From assembly GCF_000378405.1 (NCBI RefSeq), contig NZ_KB899640.1, positions 177,051-219,747 of the forward strand: 42,697 nucleotides of DNA. Direction: 5' to 3'. This stretch comes from Succinimonas amylolytica DSM 2873. Its GTDB lineage: Bacteria; Pseudomonadota; Gammaproteobacteria; Enterobacterales; Succinivibrionaceae. A program made the translations under genes and the position numbers. Under the pieces are notes generated by a model. The model ran no database searches. It saw nothing but the letters and a program-made list of their open reading frames with translations, and was not told the origin of the DNA. The first letter of the stretch is position 1. Each line of letters starts with the position of its first letter. This document shows, piece after piece, positions 8,895-15,704 of this stretch.

Positions 8895-9054
8895 GGCGTG
8901 AATTTTCCTTGCTGTCCGCTGATAGTCGGTGAAGTGATATGCCGCTGTTCATTATATTTATCTTGCATTTCCGTCAGGGTGACCGGTTTCAAAATTGCAG
9001 GACATTGCCGGACGAATTTTTAGTGTTTTTTCCGGACAAATCTGAAAAGGCAGT

Positions 9055-9090
9055 AAAAATGCCCCCGCAGGCCTGTTCAGCTTACGGGGG
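9055..9090 (-). terminator. Rho-independent terminator downstream of the amylase gene
   Basis: A long stem (cccccg...cggggg plus an inner aggc/gctt extension with one mismatch and one wobble, 9062-9090) is followed on the minus strand by five T (9059-9055). It lies 77 bases after the amylase stop codon. Confidence 0.75.
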
Positions 9091-9167
9091 ACATTGCAGA
9101 TGCGGTGTCCTTTTTATGAAAGAGCTTCCGGTCTCACGTCACGACGGGCTGCCGGAAGGGTATCATG

Positions 9168-10826
9168 TCAGTCATCGCATACCTTGCTGTAGGCGTCCTG
9201 GTTGCCCAGCAGAATGGCGGTAAGGGGCTCCAGCAGGATCGGGAAGGCATTTCCTTCGGCCGGAAGCTCCTCGCAGGCTGTCAGGTCGTAAAGAGGCTCT
9301 CCGGCACCGCCTGTAACAGCAGTGTCCAGCTTGATGTCAGCGGTTTTATCTTCCCGGACATTCATGAAGAAGTATACCGACTCATCCTCATAATCCTTTC
9401 TGATGGAGAAGAGCACATCGTCGGTTTTGATGTCGGTCATGCTGCCCATGTAGAGAGACTTCAGCTTGCTGCGGTATTCCATCAGGAGCGTGAAGACCTC
9501 CATAAGTCCCTTCTGTTCTTCTGAAAAGCCGGAGAACTTGCCGTTTACGCGGGATACATGATCATCGTAGTAGCCCATTTCATCCTTCTTGACGTCGAAG
9601 TTCGGCACCTCCTGTCCCCATTCATCACCGTAGTAGACGGTCATGGGGCCGCTCAGTACTGCGGTGGTCATGTGCGCCAGCATATAGCGGTTCCAGTACT
9701 TCTCGTCCTTGATGGCGTTAAGCTTCTTGGCACGCTGAATGAGGTCTCCGAAGCGGACCAGGTCGTGGTTCCCCAGGAAGTTGTTCGGCATGGCGAAGCT
9801 CGGGAAGGCATTTTCGTTGTCCTGGAGCTGTGTCCGGATTACGGTGCCGGTATGGCTGTGGTTGCCGGATTCCTCTACCGCCAGTGCCTGGGTGATGGCA
9901 TATCTGACATTAAAGTTGAAATTGGACTTGAGTCCCGGAAGCCTTTCCGTGCCGTAGCCCTTTTCGGTCATCTCGGCATTGGATCTCCAGATCTCCCCCA
10001 CCATGTATCCCAGAGGATTTACCCTTTCGCCGTCCAGACTGTAGGATACCGTAGCCGAGGTGTTCTCCACGGCGGAGCTGAAATCGTTCCAGCTTTCCAC
10101 AGGAACCTGGTAGGCCTGATCCAGCCGCCAGCCGTCTATCTTGTAGTTCTTTACATAGTAAACAGCTACGTCTCTGAAGAAGTCCTGGGTTCCGGTGGAT
10201 CCGGGAACATTGTAGTCAGCGCAGAGGGCACTGGCAGGGATATCCTTGCAGTCCTTGGTCTGGTTAACCACATGACCGTCCGGGGATATTCTCTGAATAG
10301 TATCCTTGAAGTGTCCGAAAACTCCGTCCAGGAAGATGTAGATACCTCTCTTATGCGCTTCCTCCACCAGAGTTCTCAGGGTGTTCTCGTCACCAAAGTG
10401 AGGATCTATCTTAAAGTAATCCTCCCCGTAGTAGCCGGAGGCGTCAAGTTCTGTTGTATGGTCGGTCAGGAGGGCACTCTGGAATACCGGGGTGAGCCAG
10501 ATGGCGTTAACTCCCAGATCCTTTATGTAATCGAGACGGTTGATGATGCCCTGAATGTCTCCCTTGTGGTCGCTGGTGCCGTAGCCAATGCCGTAATTGA
10601 TGGAGTCGTCGCCGTTACTGAAGGCCTCCACCATTACCTGGTAAATCCGGAGTCCGCAGAGCTTATCAGCCTTCTCTTCGGTGCTGCGGTTGCAGTAAAG
10701 GCTGTTTTTGTAGAAGTTCTGGTTCACACTGCCGATTTCGTAGGCTACCACTTCAGGATTCACCGGGTCCGTCATGCCCGCCGCCGCTGCCGCCACCGCC
10801 GCCGCAGGCTGCAAGAGAGGTTGCAA
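9168..10826 (-). CDS. GH13 alpha-amylase-family glycosidase; export signal displaced into another frame
   Basis: The open frame covers the whole catalytic (beta/alpha)8 barrel of an alpha-amylase-type enzyme acting on alpha-glucans. GH13 landmarks are AIWLTPVFQS (substrate-path strand), FLDGVFGH (region I), GWRLDQAY (region II, Asp nucleophile), VGEIW (region III, Glu acid/base) and LGNHDL (region IV), with a short C-terminal beta domain. The formal start at 10826 is a TTG producing a nonsense Ala-rich leader, and ATG 10775 has no ribosome site. A proper start, ATG 10875, instead encodes a lipoprotein signal peptide in the neighbouring frame that runs into a stop at 10753-10755. Removing one G from the glycine-coding run at about 10777-10800 would join them into a protein of about 568 residues. 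So the gene is either frameshifted, with the product not exported, or carries an assembly error. Subfamily and substrate are not determined. Confidence 0.85.
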   Translation of the reverse strand: MQPLLQPAAAVAAAAAGMTDPVNPEVVAYEIGSVNQNFYKNSLYCNRSTEEKADKLCGLRIYQVMVEAFSNGDDSINYGIGYGTSDHKGDIQGIINRLDYIKDLGVNAIWLTPVFQSALLTDHTTELDASGYYGEDYFKIDPHFGDENTLRTLVEEAHKRGIYIFLDGVFGHFKDTIQRISPDGHVVNQTKDCKDIPASALCADYNVPGSTGTQDFFRDVAVYYVKNYKIDGWRLDQAYQVPVESWNDFSSAVENTSATVSYSLDGERVNPLGYMVGEIWRSNAEMTEKGYGTERLPGLKSNFNFNVRYAITQALAVEESGNHSHTGTVIRTQLQDNENAFPSFAMPNNFLGNHDLVRFGDLIQRAKKLNAIKDEKYWNRYMLAHMTTAVLSGPMTVYYGDEWGQEVPNFDVKKDEMGYYDDHVSRVNGKFSGFSEEQKGLMEVFTLLMEYRSKLKSLYMGSMTDIKTDDVLFSIRKDYEDESVYFFMNVREDKTADIKLDTAVTGGAGEPLYDLTACEELPAEGNAFPILLEPLTAILLGNQDAYSKVCDD

Positions 10827-10875
10827 AAATGGAAGTCAGAAGGGCCGAATAAAGCCTGTGCAATTTCAGAGTCAT
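10753..10875 (-). other. Out-of-frame lipoprotein signal peptide belonging to the amylase gene
   Basis: From ATG 10875 (preceded by a GGA-type ribosome site) 40 codons encode a basic start, a hydrophobic core and the lipobox LAAC (Cys24), followed by a glycine-rich tether and a stop at 10753-10755. It overlaps the start of the GH13 frame. The Cys-Gly-rich tether is what would be expected in front of an anchored surface amylase. The restored length (10875-9168) leaves exactly one extra base. Confidence 0.75.
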
Positions 10876-10973
10876 TTCGTATCCGTATAGTCATAATGGG
10901 TTAATAACGCCGGTAAGGGCTTCCGTCCGGTTATTTTAGCACGGAGGAGCTCCGCCGCCACATAAGAAGAAAG

Positions 10974-10999
10974 CCGGATCCGCAATTTTACGGATCCGG
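10974..10999. other. Intergenic inverted repeat between divergent genes
   Basis: A perfect 9-bp inverted repeat, ccggatccg / cggatccgg, surrounds an 8-base AT-rich loop. It lies between the divergently transcribed amylase and nucleoside hydrolase genes, where no terminator is needed, and neither side carries an immediate T-run. It could be an operator or a leftover structure; the function is not known. Confidence 0.5.
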
Positions 11000-11181
11000 T
11001 TCCTGAAAATGAGTTTTTTGGTGAAATTTCCTGAAAATTGCTACCTTACCCGCACTTATGGCCTCTGTGCTGTTACGGTGTTTTCAGGTGACGGTACAAT
11101 AACCGCGGCTGGGCCAGTTCGGCCGCCTTTCCGGAATCCGGCAGTTTGCTGTCAGGGATCGGAAATCCGTCCGGGCTAGTG

Positions 11182-11193
11182 ATAAACGTTTAT
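11182..11193. promoter_or_regulatory. LacI/PurR/RbsR-type operator-like palindrome before the nucleoside hydrolase gene
   Basis: The perfect 12-bp palindrome ataaacgtttat has the central CG and flanking AAAC/GTTT typical of LacI-family operators such as those of PurR and RbsR. It ends 17 bases before ATG 11211, directly against the AGGA ribosome site at 11196-11199, a position where a bound repressor would block initiation. A ribose- or purine-responsive regulator would fit the ribose- and base-releasing enzyme that follows. The identity of the regulator is inference. Confidence 0.55.
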
Positions 11194-11210
11194 ACAGGAC
11201 AAGTTTTGGA

Positions 11211-12359
11211 ATGACGAACAATATTTTAAAAAGAACACTGTCTTTTGCCTGCGGCATGCTTATCAGCATGGTTTGCGCAGGAACGGCTGCGGCAGCAGAG
11301 GCCCCGGCCATGAATACTCCGGCGAAGGCTCCGGTTAAGGTTATTCTCGATACTGACATGGTAGAGCTTTTTGACGACGGCATTGCCATGATGATGCTGC
11401 AGAATGATCCCGGCATTGATCTTCTGGGAGTGGTTACCGTTACCGGAAATTCCTGGGCCAATGACGGCATGGCCTATCTTGTGAAGCAGCTTTCCGTAAT
11501 GAAGACCCAGAAGCCGCAGCCGGTTCTGGCCATCGGCGAGCAGTATCCGGATCGCCGGGGCGGCGGTTTCGGGCGGGATATCCTGAAAAAGGAGCTGGCC
11601 TCCTACGGCGATGTCATGGAGGGCTATATCGGAGCACAGGAAACCGATAATCCGAAATCCTGGAAGGATGCCTACAAAAAGCACTACGGTGTCAGTGCTC
11701 CTGACGTGAAGATCCGGGAGGACGGGGTAAACTATCTTATTGAGATGGCTCACAAGTACCCGCACCAGATTAAGCTGGTGGCCATCGGTCCTACCACCAA
11801 CATTGCCAGAGCCGTTCAGAAGGATCCCGAGGTAGCTGCTCTTTTTGATGAGGTTATCTACATGGGCGGCGCTTTCTGGGTGAAGGGAAATGCTCATGAG
11901 AACGCCGAGTTCAATATCTGGCTGGATCCGGAATCCACCAGGGTTGCCTACCGCGCTCCTTTTGACAACCAGACCTTCGTGGCTCTCGATGTTACCGACA
12001 AGACCATCATGGATCACGATCGCTTCAACAAGATCCGCTCCCATATCAAAAACCCGGAGCTTCTGAAGATGTTTAACGAATCCTTCTTCGCCAAGCGTTT
12101 TGATGCTGACAAGGACGGCAAGTTCTCCTGGTTTGTCTGGGACGTTATTGCCGCTGCCATAACCATTGATCCTTCCCTGATTCTCTCCACCCGTCATGCC
12201 TACATTGACTGTGTGGATCAGCCGGGAGCCAGCTACGGCCGTACTGTTCCCTACATGAAGGATGAGGCTCCTGAGGGTGCCAGAAGCGCCAGCATTGTTC
12301 AGGAAATTGATCAGGATCGCTTCTGGAAGATGCTTTACAGCTATCTGGAGAAATTCTGA
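11211..12359 (+). CDS. Exported nucleoside hydrolase (inosine-uridine preferring family)
   Basis: The product has 382 residues. A Sec signal peptide (about 1-29, ending in an Ala-rich site) precedes the nucleoside hydrolase fold, which cleaves the N-glycosidic bond of ribonucleosides to give ribose and a free base. The Ca2+-binding Asp cluster near the N-terminus is present as ILDTDMVELFDDG (Asp47, Asp49, Asp55, Asp56), a slightly longer spacing than the classic DTDPGxDD. VAIGPTTNIA and EFNIWLDPES match the family's second metal and ribose motifs. The start at 11211 is chosen because of the signal peptide and AGGA at 11 bases. It is monocistronic, followed by a strong terminator. The likely location is the periplasm, downstream in function of the 5'-nucleotidase encoded at 6361-8211. 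Confidence 0.9.
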   Translation: MTNNILKRTLSFACGMLISMVCAGTAAAAEAPAMNTPAKAPVKVILDTDMVELFDDGIAMMMLQNDPGIDLLGVVTVTGNSWANDGMAYLVKQLSVMKTQKPQPVLAIGEQYPDRRGGGFGRDILKKELASYGDVMEGYIGAQETDNPKSWKDAYKKHYGVSAPDVKIREDGVNYLIEMAHKYPHQIKLVAIGPTTNIARAVQKDPEVAALFDEVIYMGGAFWVKGNAHENAEFNIWLDPESTRVAYRAPFDNQTFVALDVTDKTIMDHDRFNKIRSHIKNPELLKMFNESFFAKRFDADKDGKFSWFVWDVIAAAITIDPSLILSTRHAYIDCVDQPGASYGRTVPYMKDEAPEGARSASIVQEIDQDRFWKMLYSYLEKF

Positions 12360-12397
12360 TTCCGGGCCGGAATGATTCCGGATCGTAAATAATCAGT

Positions 12398-12422
12398 AAA
12401 GGCCGGTTCTTCCGGCCTTTTT
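12398..12422 (+). terminator. Bidirectional terminator between convergent genes
   Basis: The stem aaaggccgg / ccggccttt (12398-12406 and 12412-12420) with a 5-base loop ends in five T on the plus strand and is flanked by A on the other side. It can serve both the nucleoside hydrolase gene (plus) and the aminotransferase operon (minus, ending at 12437). Confidence 0.9.
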
Positions 12423-12436
12423 CGCAGCTGCCGGGA

Positions 12437-13627
12437 CTACGGTTCCCGGCTTTTCATTTTCTGAGCAAACCTTTCGGTGCCGTCCCGGAGTCTGGCAAGT
12501 CCGTCCATAAGCGTAGTTTCGGGACAGGCCAGATTGATCCGTATAAACCCCCGTCCCGCGTTTCCGAACCCGCTTCCCGGGGAAATCCGGAGTCCGGTTT
12601 CTGTTCTGAGAAAGGCGGCAAATTTCTGGTCATCCGCCGTGATGTTTCCAATATCGGCCCAGAGGAGATAGGTAGCTTCGGCCGGGACCGGCAGGATTCC
12701 GGGGATCTCCTCCCTGATGAAACGGGAGGCCAGCATACGGTTTTTCTGCAGGGTTTCCCGGAGCGCCAGAAGCCAGTCCCGGCCCCGGGTCAGGGCCAGC
12801 ACCGCACTCCGGGCTCCCAGAGTGCTGCTTTCGGCCAGCTCCTCATTGTTAAGTCCCCGGGAGATCCGCTGCCGGAGATGCGGATTCGGAATCATTACGG
12901 CCGCGGAATGCAGACCGGCCAGATTGAAAGCCTTGGAGGCTGACATGCAGGTAATGCTGTTCCGGCGGGCGCTTTCGGATACTCCGGCAAAGGGGGTATA
13001 AGCCCGGCCCGGCAGCGTGATGTCGCAGTGAATTTCATCCGAAACCACGGTAACTCCGTGCTTTTCGGCCAGATCGGCCACTGTTTTCAGATCCTCCCGG
13101 GACCAGATCTGACCCGTGGGATTATGCGGGTTGCAGAGAATCAGCATGGTGCACTGGGGATCCCGGAGACATTCCTCCAGTTTTTGCGGATCCATGCTGT
13201 AGGACAGGGTTTCCCGGTGGTAGACCAGGGGGCATTCCAGGACTCTCCGGCCCTGGTTTTCCACCGAATTCCAGAAGATCCCGTATACCGGAGGCATGAT
13301 ACAGACCTTTTCATTGGGCAGGGTGATTCTTCTTACAATGGATGAGAGCGCGGGCACCACTCCTGATACAAAGACAAAGCAGTCCTCGGAAACGGAGAGA
13401 CCGTGCTCCTGATGCCACCAGTCCCGGTAGGCCTGATACCAGATCCGGGGAATGCCGGTGTAGCCGAATATTCCTTCCCGGACTGTTTCCAGAAGTCCCT
13501 CCGTGATCTCCGGGGCGGTACGGAAATCCATGTCAGCCACCCACATGGGAAGCTCGGTTTCGGGGCCGCTCCATTTGAGAGCATACTCGTTCCGGCGGTT
13601 TACCGGAGTTTCAAAATCGTATTTCAT
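12437..13627 (-). CDS. MalY/PatB-family PLP-dependent aminotransferase / cystathionine beta-lyase
   Basis: The product has 396 residues of a fold-type I PLP enzyme. The MalY/PatB subfamily is indicated by the N-terminal PMWVADMDF and FGYTG motifs, CNPHNPTG (165-172), SDEIHCD (196-202, Asp197 contacting the PLP nitrogen) and SASKAFNLAGL with the Schiff-base Lys232. The subfamily performs C-S beta-lyase reactions on cystathionine or cysteine conjugates (PatB), or aminotransfer, and MalY additionally represses the maltose system in E. coli. It is cytoplasmic. Its ATG overlaps the end of the upstream DUF3737 gene by 4 bases (ATGA), so translation is probably coupled. It is the last gene of the HxlR-DUF3737-MalY operon. 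Confidence 0.93.
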   Translation of the reverse strand: MKYDFETPVNRRNEYALKWSGPETELPMWVADMDFRTAPEITEGLLETVREGIFGYTGIPRIWYQAYRDWWHQEHGLSVSEDCFVFVSGVVPALSSIVRRITLPNEKVCIMPPVYGIFWNSVENQGRRVLECPLVYHRETLSYSMDPQKLEECLRDPQCTMLILCNPHNPTGQIWSREDLKTVADLAEKHGVTVVSDEIHCDITLPGRAYTPFAGVSESARRNSITCMSASKAFNLAGLHSAAVMIPNPHLRQRISRGLNNEELAESSTLGARSAVLALTRGRDWLLALRETLQKNRMLASRFIREEIPGILPVPAEATYLLWADIGNITADDQKFAAFLRTETGLRISPGSGFGNAGRGFIRINLACPETTLMDGLARLRDGTERFAQKMKSREP

Positions 13628-14562
13628 GCCGCTCTCCCTGGCAGAAATTCCCGGGGCACCGGCACCGGATCCGGCTTTTTCCCGTTTCTGACCACGATTT
13701 CGGTGGCGGCGGGATTTATTTTTGCAGGATCCAGGATCAGCTCCGTTACCTCGTCCGCGATGATTCTGCCGTCTTCGGGATTAAAAATGCTCTTTATGCC
13801 GCCACTGATTTCCGCGTCGATATTCCGGCAGTATTCGAAGGCCAGACTGGTTCCGGAAAGCCGGCAGTTTCTGAGCGTAAGTCCGTCGATGTAGCAGAGA
13901 CCCTGCAGGCTGTCCACGGTACAGTCAATCAGGGTAATGTTCCGGGAATTCCAGGCAAAGTACTCTCCGGAAATGAAGGAGTTCCGGATGACAATGTTCT
14001 CGGAATTCCAGAAGGCATCCTTGGTCAGGAGCCGGGAGGAGGAGATCTCAATGTCCCGGGCACCGTCAAAGCCGTAGTTGCCTACCAGAGTAAGACCGGA
14101 GATCCGGGCCTTGCTGAGATTCATGGCAAAGTAATCCCCCCGGGCGGTTACGTTTTCGAGCTCCATGTCCGCGCAGTTCCAGAGAGTTTCCAGGGCGTTC
14201 GTAAACTGGACTCTGGCAAGACGGCCCCGCCGTACCTTCCGAAAACCCTTGGGGGCTTCGTAAAGGCAGTCTGTCATGGTGATATCGTCGGTATACCAGA
14301 TTCCGGCCCGGCCCATTTCAAAAAAGGTGCTATGGGAAACCGCCACGTTCCGGCAGTACCAGAGGGGGTATTTCCATTTGAAGGAGACGCCGTTAAGACG
14401 GAGATTCCGGCCTTCCTTGAGGGGGGATTCGCCATTCTCGAAAATACAGTCGTCAATAGCAAGATCCCGGGCCTGAAACAGGGCTCTCTCGCCGGAAAAT
14501 ATTCTGGAGGATACGGTGCTGCAACCGCCGATCTGAGGGTTTTGGCTGATATTTGATGTCAT
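13624..14562 (-). CDS. DUF3737 family protein (right-handed beta-helix-like)
   Basis: The product has 312 residues with no signal peptide or membrane segment. The sequence is a series of short imperfect repeats with alternating hydrophobic residues and conserved Asn, Cys and Trp positions (LWYCRN, TLWNCADM, AFWNSENI, YFAWNSRN, FEYCRNI), as in stacked coils of a pectate-lyase-like beta-helix. This matches the DUF3737 family, whose members are around 280-310 residues and of unknown activity. The gene is preceded by AGGAAG, follows the HxlR gene by 21 bases and overlaps the MalY-like gene by 4 bases. The operon arrangement points to a shared, possibly sulfur- or stress-related role, but I cannot assign a reaction. 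Confidence 0.82.
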   Translation of the reverse strand: MTSNISQNPQIGGCSTVSSRIFSGERALFQARDLAIDDCIFENGESPLKEGRNLRLNGVSFKWKYPLWYCRNVAVSHSTFFEMGRAGIWYTDDITMTDCLYEAPKGFRKVRRGRLARVQFTNALETLWNCADMELENVTARGDYFAMNLSKARISGLTLVGNYGFDGARDIEISSSRLLTKDAFWNSENIVIRNSFISGEYFAWNSRNITLIDCTVDSLQGLCYIDGLTLRNCRLSGTSLAFEYCRNIDAEISGGIKSIFNPEDGRIIADEVTELILDPAKINPAATEIVVRNGKKPDPVPVPREFLPGRAA

Positions 14563-14583
14563 TGCTGCTTCCTGTTCTCAAAA

Positions 14584-14988
14584 TCAGTTTTCAGAACTGC
14601 CGTCTTCGTTCGGGATATCGGCGGAGACAATCAGCTTGCGCTGGGGATTGTGCTCCAGGGTGTAGCGCTCCCTGATATACTCGCCGCCCCATTCGCAGAT
14701 GTTGTTCAGTACCGGCAGCAGTGTTTTTCCGAGAGGAGTCAGGCTGTATTCAGTTTTCGGGGGGATTACGGCATAAACCTTGCGGGAAATCAGAAAATCA
14801 TTCTCCAGCTCCCGGAGCTGTTTCGTAAGTGTTTTGGCAGTGGCTTCGGGGATCAGCTTCTGAAGCTCGCTGAAGCGCAGCGCCCTGTCCCGGAGATGAT
14901 AGATAATAACGACCTTGTATTTGCCTCCCACCACCCGGAGGGCGGTTTCTACCGGGCATTCATTTTCGCCATAGCAGTTACTGTTCAT
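14584..14988 (-). CDS. HxlR-family winged-helix transcriptional regulator
   Basis: The product has 134 residues. CPVETALRVVGGKYKVVIIYHL is the start of the HxlR domain (about residues 11-100), followed by the recognition helix region (RFSELQKLIPEATAKTLTKQLRELE) and a wing rich in basic and aromatic residues. Cys11 just before the first helix is the conserved position used for redox or electrophile sensing in several HxlR/YodB-type repressors; Cys5 is a second nearby thiol. AGAGG lies before ATG 14988. It heads the operon with DUF3737 and MalY-like genes, so it probably controls that operon, binding in the 14989-15170 region. The inducer is unknown. Confidence 0.9.
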   Translation of the reverse strand: MNSNCYGENECPVETALRVVGGKYKVVIIYHLRDRALRFSELQKLIPEATAKTLTKQLRELENDFLISRKVYAVIPPKTEYSLTPLGKTLLPVLNNICEWGGEYIRERYTLEHNPQRKLIVSADIPNEDGSSEN

Positions 14989-15148
14989 AGGGCCTCTCTG
15001 TTATCACAGTCTGCCAGTTTCCGGGCTCTCGCGGGGATAGCCGGAACTGACAGGAAGTGCTTCAAAAATAATCTGTACACATCCTTTAATGCGTATATTC
15101 GCCCGTTTCAGAACAGAATAAAAGGAGTGTACTTTCCTGAAGAATAAC

Positions 15149-15165
15149 ACTTTCTAAAAGAAAGT
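15149..15165. promoter_or_regulatory. 17-base palindrome upstream of the HxlR operon
   Basis: The arms actttct and agaaagt are perfectly complementary around AAA. The site lies about 160 bases upstream of the HxlR start codon. HxlR regulators bind palindromes of about this size, so it is a candidate operator; a simple stem-loop is the alternative. Confidence 0.35.
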
Positions 15166-15331
15166 AAATGAAAATAGTTCCCCCTACTACTTTTCTGGCG
15201 GGAGATTGCTTTGGGGATTCATTTTTTCTTGCTAGGTACCGTTAAGAAATAAAGTTTAATTTTTTCAAATAAATACAGATATGAAAGACAAAACAAGAAC
15301 TCTCCTCACAGGAGAAAAAGTAATCCCTGAT

Positions 15332-15350
15332 TTTACCGTTAAACGGTAAA
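15332..15350. promoter_or_regulatory. 19-base perfect palindrome of unknown role
   Basis: The arms tttaccgtt and aacggtaaa pair around a single A. It sits in noncoding DNA between the HxlR operon and the insertion sequence. The single-base centre fits a protein-binding operator better than a transcribed hairpin, but no target gene lies close by. Confidence 0.35.
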
Positions 15351-15704
15351 GGTTGGGAGTAGTGGATTCGGGCAAGTCCTTATAGTTTCTGTGGTCTAAA
15401 ATATCCATGTTCGTAACCTTGCTGTTTAGCTATTGCAGTTATGAACGGGGAGATTGCGGAAACCGGGTAAAGTTTTGGGCAATCTTCTTCTTAAAACTGT
15501 TCCATTTTTTCTTCACTGCTTTCTATTTTCTTCAATATTCTTCGTAAAAACTCAAACATGCTTCTGATTTACTGGATCCTGAGGACCTCCGCCTGTGGTG
15601 ATAAGGGGGATCAGGAATTTAAAGAACAGACTGTCAAGATTGTATGAAAAGAGGTGTCACTAAATTTCAGCGGAGATGGTCACGTAGGGGGGGGGTAATT
15701 TTTA

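Larger units (their letters stand above)
14989..15704. other. Intergenic stretch with two palindromes, no supported gene
   Basis: About 715 bases separate the HxlR gene from the left end of the IS1634-type element. The right-hand part is AT-rich and carries a G9 tract at 15687-15695. Two inverted repeats stand out: 15149-15165 (actttct-aaa-agaaagt) and 15332-15350 (tttaccgtt-a-aacggtaaa). The HxlR promoter must lie at the left end. A short minus-strand frame ending near 15390 has a transposase-like flavour but is too short to name. I see no convincing protein or RNA gene. Confidence 0.5.

Noticed and set aside
9558-10904. Plus-strand frame of 448 codons
   Set aside because: It is antisense to the amylase, whose GH13 motifs are all in the minus strand.
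11226-12197. Minus-strand frame of 323 codons
   Set aside because: It is antisense to the nucleoside hydrolase gene, which has the conserved Asp cluster and a signal peptide.
15380-15480. Short minus-strand frame resembling a transposase tail
   Set aside because: About 35 residues between stops with no diagnostic motif; not enough to name a family.
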